NCBI GenBank assembly: GCA_903901875.1
Contig: CAIUSO010000055.1
Coordinates: 1-64,000 of the forward strand
DNA length: 64,000 bases
Reading direction: 5' to 3'
DNA from: an uncultured Geobacteraceae bacterium
GTDB lineage: Bacteria; Desulfobacterota; Desulfuromonadia; Geobacterales; Pseudopelobacteraceae
A program made the position numbers and the translations under genes. The notes under the pieces were generated by a model, which saw only the letters and a program-made list of their open reading frames with translations, was not told the origin of the DNA and did not search any database. Numbering within the stretch: position 1 is the first letter of the stretch; each line of letters begins with the position of its first letter. This document shows positions 42,354-52,212 of this stretch, piece by piece.

Positions 42354-43427
42354 ATGTTGCCGCTACGGTCGATCCTGCTGGGTGGCGTCACGTTTGACGA
42401 CAATGAGGAATACTTTCAGTTTCAATTCAGATTCCTCTTCATCATCCTGCTGTTTGGGGCTTTTTCGTCAATTCTGTTTATCGTCTCGCACGTTACCGGG
42501 GCAAACACCCTGCCATCCGGCCACATAGTAACCACGAAATTCCACGTTGCAGCGAACTTTATTCTTGCCGCCGTACTATATGGCCGGAAAAGTGCATTTT
42601 ATCCGGTAGCATGGCTGGCACTGGCTGTCAGCTTTGTAATTTTTATTTCTGCAATGCTCTTGGTACCGGAGGATCCACTCCGGGTACTCTGGTTTTTCCT
42701 CAACCTTCCCGCCGTTTTCCTCTTACTCGGAAGACGTGTCGGCATATGCACGGCAATTTTATCCGCAGCATGCATTATTATCTGCAATCATTACCTGCAA
42801 AACCCGTATCCTCCGAACGCCATTGCCACCTCTATCGTAGGATTTCTCTATATCAGCGTCTTTTTCTATAGCTACTCAAGCAGGCCAATTTCATATTTTC
42901 ACCGGATGCTCGAATCCAATGAGAAGCTGCGCTATCTGGCAAACCATGACCCACTCACCGGCATATTGAACGCCAGAACATTTTATGAAGTGTGTGATCG
43001 AATGATGTGTACCGCCCTCCGGGACAAAAACCCTTTTTCGGTACTGTTCATCGACCTTGACCATTTTAAAAAGATCAATGACACCTATGGACATGAAGCG
43101 GGAGACACCGTGCTCAAGAAGGTTACATCGTGTATGGCAGATACAAGCCGCGACTGTGACGTTTATGGTCGAATCGGTGGTGAAGAATTTTCTATTTACC
43201 TGCCTGACACTGACCATCACGGTGCATTGATACTTGCAGAAAAGTTGCGGGAACATATTGAGAAGCTCATGCCGGTTATCAACGGCGCACCACTACGAGT
43301 TACCGCAAGCATCGGTGTCGCGTCAAACCAGCCCCGTCATAAAGCAATTGCCGACATTCAGCGTGATGCCGATCAAGCCATGTACCATGCGAAACAACAG
43401 GGTCGTAATCGTGTTTCGAGTCTTTAG
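42354..43427 (+). CDS. Membrane diguanylate cyclase
   Basis: 357 residues. About six transmembrane helices (residues 25-185) form an uncharacterised membrane sensor; the GGDEF domain (about 200-355) has the active motif GGEEF and, five residues before it, an RDCD I-site (RxxD) for product inhibition by c-di-GMP. So an active, feedback-inhibited cyclase is likely. The ATG at 42354 is preceded by GGAGG four bases away; a TTG at 42333 in the same frame is rejected. Convergent with the hemerythrin-cyclase gene at 43463. Confidence 0.9.
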   Translation: MLPLRSILLGGVTFDDNEEYFQFQFRFLFIILLFGAFSSILFIVSHVTGANTLPSGHIVTTKFHVAANFILAAVLYGRKSAFYPVAWLALAVSFVIFISAMLLVPEDPLRVLWFFLNLPAVFLLLGRRVGICTAILSAACIIICNHYLQNPYPPNAIATSIVGFLYISVFFYSYSSRPISYFHRMLESNEKLRYLANHDPLTGILNARTFYEVCDRMMCTALRDKNPFSVLFIDLDHFKKINDTYGHEAGDTVLKKVTSCMADTSRDCDVYGRIGGEEFSIYLPDTDHHGALILAEKLREHIEKLMPVINGAPLRVTASIGVASNQPRHKAIADIQRDADQAMYHAKQQGRNRVSSL

Positions 43428-43462
43428 TCCAGGAGGGGACCGTGACGGGAGTTCGCCCCGGA

Positions 43463-45220
43463 TCAGACCGCTGCAGATATGTACGCTGAATACTCGCGAT
43501 CATACTCCAGCATATGTTTTTTTATAACTTCGTATGCAAGAAACTCAAAAATGTCTCCAACATGAATTTCATTTGAGTTGAAATCTTCGGCCAGTTCAAG
43601 AGCCCTTTTTTTGAGTTTTTTATGTTCGATGGCATGTTGTATCAACAAAGGGTATCCGACTGATTCGAGAATCTTCTCCTCATCAATAAAGTGCTTCGCT
43701 ATATCATCAAGCAAATGAGAAATGATTTTTGAAATTTCATCCTTTGTGCCGGATTCAATAATTGCATGTAACAGCTTATTTGAATTAAGAAATAGAGTCT
43801 TATGCTGGTCATCAATCAGTTCATTACCCAGTGCAAATGATTCCTGCCAGACCAGTCGTACGAGTGTTACGTCCAACTGGTCAGAGTAAACATCGTTGTA
43901 CTCTATCCGGTTACGCCCAAGGTCTTTGGCTTTATAAAGCAGTTCATCTGCTCGGGCGACAATTTCTGAAGCCGATTCTTCTTTATGGCATGTGAGTGTA
44001 ATAACCCCCAAACTGGCTGTCACACAATCCGCTATATCAGACCATTCATGGGGGATTGCAAGATTAATGATGCCTTGGCGAATCCTTTCTGCGATAAGCA
44101 GTGCCCCGTGCTGGTCAGTATCAGGAAGGATACAGGCGAACTCTTCACCGCCATACCGGGCGGCCAGATCACCAAGGCGAGCAACACTTTTACCAATGAC
44201 ACCTGCAATCTGCTGCAGACACTTGTCGCCGCTCACATGGCCATAATGGTCGTTGAACCGCTTGAAGTAATCAATGTCCAGGAGAATGAGCGATAGTTCT
44301 TTCCCTGAACGGATATGCCGGCCATATTCCTGAGTAAGAACCTGATCAAATCGTCGCCGGTTTGAAATGCAGGTCAAGCCATCTGTCATGCTGAGAGTTT
44401 CCAGCTTATGGTGTGTTTCCTTAAGTTCCGCTTCTACCTTCTTTCGTCCGGTGATTTCGCGCCACGCAACAAATAGTGCCTGTTTACCGTCAAGCTCAAT
44501 TGCCGCCAGCGATACTTCCACATAAAAGTTCTCACCGTCAAGACGCCGGTGCAACCATTCAAAGGTGTTATTACCTGCTTGTAACGCTTCAGTAATCCTT
44601 TCTTCTGCCGACTCTGACGACTTCCTCCCGTCAGGTTGGAAGTCAGGAGAGAGTATTTCAGGCGGGTAACCAAGTATCATGGAGCGTTCGCCATGAAGCA
44701 TAACGGCGGCAGCTTTATTGCAATCAACAAAAATACCGTCAATCAGGATCAGATACGCATCCGGTGAATCCATAAAGAGTATTCGATGCTTCTCTTCACT
44801 CCTGCGCAATAGATCTTCAGTCTGTTTCCTTTCAGAAATGTCGGTGTGCGTTCCTATTATACGATATGGCGACCCATCATCGCTCCGTTCTATGACCATG
44901 CCCCGGCCAAGAAACCATGTATACCTTCCATCGTTGCGTTTTATCCTGTACTCACAGACAAATGAATCACACCTACCTGCTAATACCTCACGAATTCCAT
45001 GGGCAGCTCTGGCGGTAAGTTCATCGCTACCGGCGGTGGAACTGTCACAGTGTTCAAAATAATTCTTACCCATCCAGTCGTAGTCTAATCCAAGCCCGTT
45101 TTCAACACTGAAATTTTTCCATGCGTTATTGACATATACGATGGTACCCAGAGGATCAATGACTGCAATATGGTCATCAATCGAGTCAAGAATTACCGTA
45201 TGTATGGACTGAAAAATCAT
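43463..45220 (-). CDS. PAS-PAS-GGDEF-hemerythrin diguanylate cyclase
   Basis: 585 residues, soluble. Two PAS domains (about 8-125 and 145-270), GGDEF domain with GGEEF and an RLGD I-site five residues earlier, then a C-terminal bacteriohemerythrin (about 450-585). All seven di-iron ligands are recognisable: DDQHK, KHFIDEE, IQHAIEHKK region and KKHMLEYD. Such fusions (known as Bhr-DGC) change cyclase activity with the O2 or redox state of the di-iron site. The ribosome site is weak (GCGGGA). A 150-base gap separates it from the chemoreceptor gene upstream. Confidence 0.93.
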   Translation of the reverse strand: MIFQSIHTVILDSIDDHIAVIDPLGTIVYVNNAWKNFSVENGLGLDYDWMGKNYFEHCDSSTAGSDELTARAAHGIREVLAGRCDSFVCEYRIKRNDGRYTWFLGRGMVIERSDDGSPYRIIGTHTDISERKQTEDLLRRSEEKHRILFMDSPDAYLILIDGIFVDCNKAAAVMLHGERSMILGYPPEILSPDFQPDGRKSSESAEERITEALQAGNNTFEWLHRRLDGENFYVEVSLAAIELDGKQALFVAWREITGRKKVEAELKETHHKLETLSMTDGLTCISNRRRFDQVLTQEYGRHIRSGKELSLILLDIDYFKRFNDHYGHVSGDKCLQQIAGVIGKSVARLGDLAARYGGEEFACILPDTDQHGALLIAERIRQGIINLAIPHEWSDIADCVTASLGVITLTCHKEESASEIVARADELLYKAKDLGRNRIEYNDVYSDQLDVTLVRLVWQESFALGNELIDDQHKTLFLNSNKLLHAIIESGTKDEISKIISHLLDDIAKHFIDEEKILESVGYPLLIQHAIEHKKLKKRALELAEDFNSNEIHVGDIFEFLAYEVIKKHMLEYDREYSAYISAAV

Positions 45221-45370
45221 TTTATCCCGCTTTTGTTAAGGTGAGGACCGTAGCAATTATCAACGCCTTTTATGTGATTAACCGGTGGCTCTCTGTAGCT
45301 GAGAGACAGTTCTGAGCAATATCAGCAGATGTTACAGACATTTCTTCACTGTCAGAGTAAATCAACAATT

Positions 45371-46489
45371 CTAATGACGAGATATTTCCTCAAGATTACT
45401 TGCGATAATGGTTGCCGTTGCAGCCTGTTCTTCGGAAGCCGTAGCTATCTGAGCTATCATCTCTTTTACCGTTTCAATGGACTTAACGATTGAGTTAAGT
45501 GATTCTTCTGCATTAAGCGAAAGTGACTCACCTTTTTCTGCTTCTGCTTTGCCCCGCTCGATCGATTCCACTGCCAGTTTTGTCCCCTTCTGAATCTCGG
45601 AAACCATGGTATTGATCTGTTTTGTAGAGGCCATCGTCCTTTCAGCCAGACGGCGAACTTCGTCGGCAACAACCGCAAACCCACGTCCCATTTCACCTGC
45701 ACGTGCTGCTTCAATCGCTGCATTCAGCGCAAGAAGATTTGTTTGGTCCGCTATATCGTTAATCACATTTACAAATTCTCCAATTTTTTCCGAAGTGGTC
45801 CCCAGATTCCCTACTATTACGGCTGAAGATCGAACAACCTCCGCAACCTTCTGCATTTCACGAACGGCTTGATTAACAACCTTCTGTCCTTCATAAGCAT
45901 TTGCGGAAACCTGAGCTGTTGAGTCAGCGGCATTACTTGTATTTCCTGCAACTTCGTTAACCGTCATGCTCATTTCTTCCATTGCCACCGCTATTTGGTG
46001 AACCCTCTCTTCAAGGTAATTCTTTCTTTCAGTTTCTTTCAACTGTTGTTCCTTGACCAGCTTCTCTGCCGTGATATCACTCCAGCAAGCCATAAAACAG
46101 AGGACATTTCCGCTGTTGCTACTATCCCAGATCGGATAGGCTGTCGTTTTAAGTGTAATTGAACCTATCGGAATTTCAGCAGTATGTGGCAATTCTGTCC
46201 TCGGATTTGAAAAAAATCTTCGCACACGATCTGGGTCTTTGTGATATTGGTGAATGGACTTATTATGTGCATTAGCAACATCAGCACCACGTAATCCGGC
46301 GTTTAATTCTACCCGATGTCGCTGCAGCAGGTCTCTGGCCCGCGCATTCATATAGAAAATAGTGTTCTGACTTGAAGCATCACAAAGCATGATAATATTA
46401 TCAATATTATCAACAATCTGAATCAGCTTGCTAATTTCAACATCTTTTTTCATTAAATCGGCTTTACTGCCATTTCCGAATAGATTCAT
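45371..46489 (-). CDS. Soluble PAS-containing methyl-accepting chemotaxis protein
   Basis: 372 residues, no transmembrane segment. A PAS domain at about 20-140 ([13 protein letters not shown]) precedes the MCP signalling helices; the hairpin tip [19 protein letters not shown] at about 255-275 is intact, so coupling to CheA/CheW is expected. The C-terminal helix stops at EEISRH, some 30 residues earlier than in most chemoreceptors. AGGAG precedes the ATG. It lies directly downstream of the CheB-CheR cluster, which suggests they share one pathway, though no cheA or cheW is in the window. Confidence 0.87.
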   Translation of the reverse strand: MNLFGNGSKADLMKKDVEISKLIQIVDNIDNIIMLCDASSQNTIFYMNARARDLLQRHRVELNAGLRGADVANAHNKSIHQYHKDPDRVRRFFSNPRTELPHTAEIPIGSITLKTTAYPIWDSSNSGNVLCFMACWSDITAEKLVKEQQLKETERKNYLEERVHQIAVAMEEMSMTVNEVAGNTSNAADSTAQVSANAYEGQKVVNQAVREMQKVAEVVRSSAVIVGNLGTTSEKIGEFVNVINDIADQTNLLALNAAIEAARAGEMGRGFAVVADEVRRLAERTMASTKQINTMVSEIQKGTKLAVESIERGKAEAEKGESLSLNAEESLNSIVKSIETVKEMIAQIATASEEQAATATIIASNLEEISRH

Positions 46490-46544
46490 AACAATCTCCT
46501 GAAGAGTCTAATATAGTTGATCGATTAATGCCATCTTGAATACT

Positions 46545-47174
46545 TCATGGAATAAGCTTGGTATCATTGTTGTAACTACTGATCTCTTTTTTCGCTTCTT
46601 CATAGCAGTGAGGGCAGATGCCATGGCTGAACACAGCTTCTGAATGCTCACTTATGTATGTTTCCAACTGATGCCAACTGAGAGAGTCGTCTCTGATTTT
46701 ATGACAATATGAGCAGATAGGTATCACGCCCTCAAGCTGCTTAATGCGGGCAAGGGTGGCTTTCAGTTGATCACGCTGCTCCCTGATCACATCATTACGT
46801 CTTTTCAATTCCAAATAATTTCCTACCCGAAGCTTGAGTATGTCGAGGTTTACCGGCTTCAACAGAAAATCAATGCCCCCCACATTCAACCCAAGTTTTT
46901 CTGCTTCCGTAGTATCCAGAGCCGTCAAAAAAAGAATGGGCAGGTCGGCATTCTGCTCGTTCTCTTTAATTATCCTGCAAACATCATAACCACTTATTTC
47001 TGGCATCATCACATCAAGAAGTATCAAGTCCGGCTGAAGCTGGGCGACGAAATTGATCGCATCAAATCCGTTGGTGACGGACATTATCTCGTAGGTGTCA
47101 CTCAGTGCCTTTTCCAGCACATGAATATTACCCGGATCATCATCTACAATAAGAATACGAAAAGCGGTGGTCAA
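46545..47174 (-). CDS. Response regulator with C-terminal zinc-finger-like domain
   Basis: A receiver domain (about 8-120, ILLDVMMPEISG acceptor Asp, KPVN) followed by a coiled coil and a small domain with ICSYCHKIRD and ICPHCYEE, a likely zinc site found on receivers in Geobacter-like bacteria. Start choice: AAGGAGGAG five to seven bases before a TTG at 47174 favours that codon (209 residues); an ATG at 47198 (217 residues) in an ATGA overlap with the large CheB-CheR gene has no ribosome site of its own but could be used by coupling. Likely output partner of the hybrid kinase encoded just upstream. Confidence 0.83.
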   Translation of the reverse strand: MTTAFRILIVDDDPGNIHVLEKALSDTYEIMSVTNGFDAINFVAQLQPDLILLDVMMPEISGYDVCRIIKENEQNADLPILFLTALDTTEAEKLGLNVGGIDFLLKPVNLDILKLRVGNYLELKRRNDVIREQRDQLKATLARIKQLEGVIPICSYCHKIRDDSLSWHQLETYISEHSEAVFSHGICPHCYEEAKKEISSYNNDTKLIP

Positions 47175-47194
47175 TTCAACTCCTCCTTCAATTT

Positions 47195-50100
47195 TCATAA
47201 GATACCGGCTGCACTCTTTCCGTCAGAGGCAATGCACCGTAGCAATTCAGAAACCAGTTTATTTTGTGCCAGCGGTTTGGACAAGTATCCGTCAAACCCC
47301 TGGGACAGGAATCGTTCCTTTTCGTCGTGGAATGTACCGGCGGTAAGCGCAATCACTTTCTGATGTAATGCCGTCCCCTTTTCCCTGTTTCGTATTTCAA
47401 AAAGTGCCTCTACACCGTCCATGACAGGCATCTGAATATCCATCAAAATGATGTCGAAATCATCGGTCCTGTACACATCAAGCACTTCCTGCCCGTTGCA
47501 GGCCGTGGTTACCCTATGACCATAACGATTCAGCAATTTTGTTATAAAGAGCAGATTAAAATCCTTATCTTCAGCAACGAGTATGTTCAGACAGGGGCCA
47601 TCCCATAATAGGCTGCTGGTCTCAGTGACGACACTCTGTTCAACGGCTTCTAATGATAACTTCGCACTTTTAAAACGAATAATCAGTAAAAAAGTACTCC
47701 CTTTTCCTTCCACGCTGTCAACAGTGAGGGTCGCACCCATTGCCGTTGCCAGTTTTTTGCAGATGGCAAGCCCAAGGCCAGTACCACCATATTTTCTTGT
47801 CGTGGAGGCGTCTGCCTGACTGAACGGCATGAACAGTTTTCCCAAGTTAGCCTTGCTGATGCCAATTCCGGAATCAGTAACTTTTAAACATAATTCTACC
47901 TCGTCAGGGGCCATGCTCAGCAGGATAACGGCAATGGAGATGGAACCCTGGTTGGTGAATTTTATGGCATTGCCCAGCAGGTTGGTAAGTATCTGTTTTA
48001 ATCTCAGTTCATCACCGTTAAGGGCATCTGGCACCTCATCCGTGATAGTGAAAATAACATTATGGCGTTTCCTGCTAATGTCGGTCTGTTGTAATCTGAT
48101 AACTTCATTAATACTGGCTCTCAGGCTAAAATTCCGGTTCTCCAATTGCACTTTTCCCGCTTCCACTTTTGAAAAATCCAGCAGATTATTGATGAGCAGA
48201 AGCAGATTATTGGACGACGTTAAAATGACTGAAACATTTTCTCTCTGATCATCGGTAAGGGAAGAAGATTCCAATAATTGGGACATGCCGAGAATTGCAT
48301 TCATGGGGGTTCGGAGTTCGTGGCTCATATTTGCTAAAAACTCACTTTTGGCAAGATTGGCCGCTTCCGCTTTTTCCAGTGCCTGCTCCAAAGCCTCCTC
48401 TACGTCTTTTCGCGAGGAAATGTCCTTATGGGTAATAATAACAAAAAGCGAGTTATCAACTTCAACGGCAGTGACCGTGCAGTTGAACCAGCGACGGAAG
48501 TTTGAACCGTTGGAAGGATATTCTACGGTAAAAATCGTCATAGCACCGTCAAGTACCGCCATTAAGTTGCTACGGAATGCCTCCGTATCCAGGTCGGCAT
48601 AAGGACTGTTTTTCAATACGTCAAAATAATTGGCTCCTACACCACAACCAACAGCGACGGCACTGTTACTCACAGAAGCACACTGCCAAGCCTGGTTAAC
48701 TGCCACGATGTCACCAGAACTGTTTATAACGCAAATATGTTCATCCAGACCGTCCAGTATGGAACGGGTGAAGTTCTGTGCGCGAGTCAACTGCCGGGTA
48801 CGTTTCTGGACAGTCTGATCCAGCTCCTCATTGGTACGGAGCAGCACCAGCTCCGCTTCCTTGATCTTCGTTATATCGGTAAACAGCAGTACGACACCTT
48901 CGATAACACCTTTACCGGTCTTAAATGGCTGGATCCGAACAAGAATATGTCGACTGCCGTTGGCAGTGGCATCCACCTTCTCGATTTCCTGCCCGGTGGT
49001 GAGCACGGCTCTGATGTCGCTGAGCAGACGTGACTGATCTGACAGATGGTAGGCAATGTGATCGATGGGCCTCCCAATATCATGGGGGACCATGCGGAAA
49101 AAACCGGAAATTGCTACATTAAACTTCCTGATGCAAAGTTGTTCATCAATAAAAACAGTCCCCACATCAATACATAACAGAAGATTTTCCAGATCATCAT
49201 TGGATTTTTTCAGTTCAGTGTTCTTTCTCTCGAATTCGGTGTTTACGGAAAACAGCTCCTCACTCAGTGAGTGTAACTCCTCGTTGGTACTTTGCAGCTC
49301 TTCATTTGATGAAAGCAGCTCTTCGTTGGCTGCCTGTAACTCCTCATTTGAAGATTGCAACTCCTCATTTGAAGATTGAAGGTTCTCTTCCATCAACTTG
49401 AGATTGAGTTCCAGGTCGGTGATGTGCTGAGTATTCAACAACAATTTTTCAAAAGAAGCCGCGACATCCCGCTGTTGTGACGGTGCAGAAGGGACCGGCA
49501 GGAGTTCTTCCGCATGGAACCCGACGTAGTAACAGGTCATGCTCGTCCGTCCATCGTGGAGTTGCTTGACGTTGATTGTCATGGTAACAGAACGCTCACC
49601 CTCCATCCGAAACGGAATGCCGCCAAGGGAGGCGGACCCTTGATCCCGTTTTGCCCGTTGTATCGTGGTCGCGACGACCATCCGCAAATCTTCTATAAGT
49701 ATGGCACTGATTTCAGTCTGTACTCTCCCCTTTGCCGGCTTGATATAAGGTCTCATGTCGCCAAAATAGTGCAACACCTTCTGATTTTCATCGGTGAGTA
49801 TGCCGGCCGGAATGAAATTGGCAAGGAGAAGATCGTATATCTGCCTCAATTCACGTTCACGATTAACGGAGTTATTTACTGGCAACACTAATCGAGGGAG
49901 AATCTGAATCCCGGCCGGAGTCGTCGGTATCGGAAAATTATATTTTAATTGAAACTCCTGTTTCTTACGGAAAAGTTTATGCCGGTAGTTGACCGTTTCG
50001 AATTCGGTAACCAGAGACCCGAGACCTTCACCGCTCCCGAGGAACAACACACCTGCTATGTTGAGGGCGTATAAGAATGCCGTGAGGATACGGTCCTGTG

Positions 50101-51376
50101 CTTCCGGTTCAAGAAGGAGCAACACATTACGACAGCAGACCAGGTCGATTTTTGTGAAAGCGGAATCAGTGATAATATTTTGTGGTGCAAACACTACTTT
50201 TTGCCGGATTTCCTGACATATGCGCCAGGTTCCATTATGCTCTTGACCAAAGAATCGCTTGAGACGTTCCGGTGAAAGATTTCTCAAGCGGTCACGACCA
50301 TATAGACCGGAAGTTGCCGTTTCGATGGAACGCTTATGAATGTCGGTGGCGAAGATGGTTATTTTGCCCGTATAGCCGGCTCGTTCCGCCTCCTCCGTTA
50401 AAATAATGGCAAGAGAGTAGGCCTCTTCTCCGGTGGCACACCCTGCTGACCAGATCCGTAATTCTTGGGATGGCTGTTTTGCTGCGAGCAACTCCGGCAC
50501 TATATGCCGTGCCAGATAGTCAAATGTCTCCGGTTCGCGGAAAAACTCGGTAGCACCGTTGACTATCAGGTCGTGATAAAGTGTTTCCATCTCTGTCCGG
50601 TTACTCTTCAATCGAGTAGCATACTCTTCGACGGTCGTAATCGGGGCAAGGTTCATCCGTCGGTTGATGCACCTTCCAATAGTCGATGTTTTGTACTGGG
50701 TGAAATCAATATCAAACTCCCGGTGGAGCAAAGCAAAGATCTCTCCATACTCGCCATCTTTTCCTGATATTTCAGTAATATGTATCGCCTGTGATCGTAT
50801 TTCATCTGGATTGTTATGGTACTCAAGCAAAAGCTGTGGCATCTGCTCGGGAGTGGCTTGACTATGACAGCAGCCACTGGCCAGGGCATTGCGCGGCATA
50901 CCATCAAACTGGGCTGACTTGGGGGTCTGAACGATAACCAAACCACCGGCATCACGAACGGTACGGATCCCACGGGAACCATCGGACCCGGTACCGGATA
51001 GTACAATGGCAATTGCCCGACTACCGACATCTGAAGCGAGAGAGTCAAAGAATGAGTCAATGGGCATCTCTACCCGTTCATGTTCCGCCGGTGGCTGGAG
51101 AGTTATCCGGCCTGATTTCACTCCGATGCGCATGCGAGGCGGTGCCAGATAGATAACATTTGGCTTAAGCCGAGTAGCATGGGTCGCCTGTTGAATGGCC
51201 ATGGAGGTATGACGTGCCAGCAGTTCGTCCATAAAACTTTTGAAGTCGGGAGAAAGGTGCTGGATAACCACAAATGCCATTCTGCTGTCAACCGGCATGG
51301 CGGCAAAAAACTGTTCAAGAGCTTGCAGCCCCCCGGCTGAGGCACCGATGGCGACCACATACAACCCTGAATTCAT
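47195..51376 (-). CDS. CheB-CheR-PAS-histidine kinase-receiver fusion
   Basis: 1393 residues. In order: CheB methylesterase (about 5-190; GASAGG Ser, VIQHLSPDF His, GTGSDGSRG Asp), CheR methyltransferase (about 210-480; SAGCATGEEAYSLA, FATDIHKRSIE), linker, a heptad coiled coil (SSNEELQ-type units, about 665-745), two PAS domains, a kinase with NMSHELRTPMNAI, ATPase with GTGLGLAICKK, and a C-terminal receiver (ILMDIQMPVMDG). GGGGGGATCA immediately before the ATG at 51376 sets the start. It combines receptor (de)methylation and phosphorelay in one chain. It overlaps the next receiver gene by four bases. Confidence 0.92.
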   Translation of the reverse strand: MNSGLYVVAIGASAGGLQALEQFFAAMPVDSRMAFVVIQHLSPDFKSFMDELLARHTSMAIQQATHATRLKPNVIYLAPPRMRIGVKSGRITLQPPAEHERVEMPIDSFFDSLASDVGSRAIAIVLSGTGSDGSRGIRTVRDAGGLVIVQTPKSAQFDGMPRNALASGCCHSQATPEQMPQLLLEYHNNPDEIRSQAIHITEISGKDGEYGEIFALLHREFDIDFTQYKTSTIGRCINRRMNLAPITTVEEYATRLKSNRTEMETLYHDLIVNGATEFFREPETFDYLARHIVPELLAAKQPSQELRIWSAGCATGEEAYSLAIILTEEAERAGYTGKITIFATDIHKRSIETATSGLYGRDRLRNLSPERLKRFFGQEHNGTWRICQEIRQKVVFAPQNIITDSAFTKIDLVCCRNVLLLLEPEAQDRILTAFLYALNIAGVLFLGSGEGLGSLVTEFETVNYRHKLFRKKQEFQLKYNFPIPTTPAGIQILPRLVLPVNNSVNRERELRQIYDLLLANFIPAGILTDENQKVLHYFGDMRPYIKPAKGRVQTEISAILIEDLRMVVATTIQRAKRDQGSASLGGIPFRMEGERSVTMTINVKQLHDGRTSMTCYYVGFHAEELLPVPSAPSQQRDVAASFEKLLLNTQHITDLELNLKLMEENLQSSNEELQSSNEELQAANEELLSSNEELQSTNEELHSLSEELFSVNTEFERKNTELKKSNDDLENLLLCIDVGTVFIDEQLCIRKFNVAISGFFRMVPHDIGRPIDHIAYHLSDQSRLLSDIRAVLTTGQEIEKVDATANGSRHILVRIQPFKTGKGVIEGVVLLFTDITKIKEAELVLLRTNEELDQTVQKRTRQLTRAQNFTRSILDGLDEHICVINSSGDIVAVNQAWQCASVSNSAVAVGCGVGANYFDVLKNSPYADLDTEAFRSNLMAVLDGAMTIFTVEYPSNGSNFRRWFNCTVTAVEVDNSLFVIITHKDISSRKDVEEALEQALEKAEAANLAKSEFLANMSHELRTPMNAILGMSQLLESSSLTDDQRENVSVILTSSNNLLLLINNLLDFSKVEAGKVQLENRNFSLRASINEVIRLQQTDISRKRHNVIFTITDEVPDALNGDELRLKQILTNLLGNAIKFTNQGSISIAVILLSMAPDEVELCLKVTDSGIGISKANLGKLFMPFSQADASTTRKYGGTGLGLAICKKLATAMGATLTVDSVEGKGSTFLLIIRFKSAKLSLEAVEQSVVTETSSLLWDGPCLNILVAEDKDFNLLFITKLLNRYGHRVTTACNGQEVLDVYRTDDFDIILMDIQMPVMDGVEALFEIRNREKGTALHQKVIALTAGTFHDEKERFLSQGFDGYLSKPLAQNKLVSELLRCIASDGKSAAGIL

Positions 51377-51448
51377 TGATCCCCCCTGGAATGTGCTCTC
51401 ATTATGCAATCCTCCTGTATCAACCATCCTGTCGAGAAAAGAGCCAAA

Positions 51449-52159
51449 TTACGGGAGTAGCTTGCTTTCAGGCAACCGCTCCCAGAACTGCCGAGTAAAA
51501 ACGACCGCTTTTTCGATGTCTTCAGCATACCCATCTGCACCAATATTTTGCCAGATCCCTTGATGTATGTTCATGGCATTACCGCCGACAAGTACCGTGG
51601 TTGCCGCTATGGGCTCCAGTTGACGGATTTCGGAAATTACCTGCCGGGCAGATTCAATATTGGCCGGCATGGTAATGGAAAGGGCGAGCAGATGTGGTCT
51701 GAATTGCATTGTTCTGTTCAGAATAACTGAGACCGGAACATTGGCCCCCAAATAGCGAACTTCCCAGCCTTCAAGCTCCAGTGCATCGGCAATGACCCAC
51801 GCACCGAGCTCATGATATTCACTGGGGACTCCAGAAACGATAACCCTCCCCTTTGTGTGAGAAGGACTAATGAACCGCGCATGGAGCGTCGAAGCGACTC
51901 TCCCGGAAAGGGATGATGCCAAATGTTCCTGTGATATTGAAATGTTACCCATCATCCATGCTTCACCAATATTGTACATTGAGGGCTGAACCACCTGCCG
52001 ATAGAATGAAATCATCTGGCTTGTGGAGTCCACGTTATCAGCAACGGCAAGGCAGGATGAAAAATCACCGGCTATCAATGCGTTGTAAAAACTTTCTTGT
52101 TGAAAAGTCCAAGAATTTGAGCCGTTTTCTTCCGTATCTCTTGTTGTCATACTCTCCAC
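51449..52159 (-). CDS. Cobalamin-binding protein, second paralog
   Basis: 236 residues, helical B12-binding-2-like part (about 20-110, NIGEAWMMGNISISQEH) and Rossmann B12 domain (about 115-235) with EYHELG, the histidine expected to ligate cobalt, VGGNAMN loop. No DNA-binding or catalytic domain. The frame opens at GTG 52159, with GGGTGA seven bases upstream; an ATG at 52150 is three codons on. It lies 53 bases after one CheB-CheR gene and 72 before the other, so it is probably co-transcribed with both and may give them a B12-dependent light or redox input. Related to 10966-11643. Confidence 0.8.
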   Translation of the reverse strand: MESMTTRDTEENGSNSWTFQQESFYNALIAGDFSSCLAVADNVDSTSQMISFYRQVVQPSMYNIGEAWMMGNISISQEHLASSLSGRVASTLHARFISPSHTKGRVIVSGVPSEYHELGAWVIADALELEGWEVRYLGANVPVSVILNRTMQFRPHLLALSITMPANIESARQVISEIRQLEPIAATTVLVGGNAMNIHQGIWQNIGADGYAEDIEKAVVFTRQFWERLPESKLLP

Positions 52160-52212
52160 CGTTTTGTCACCCTTTACGCTGCCTCCATATTTAGTTACGG
52201 CAGCGGCTCAAT

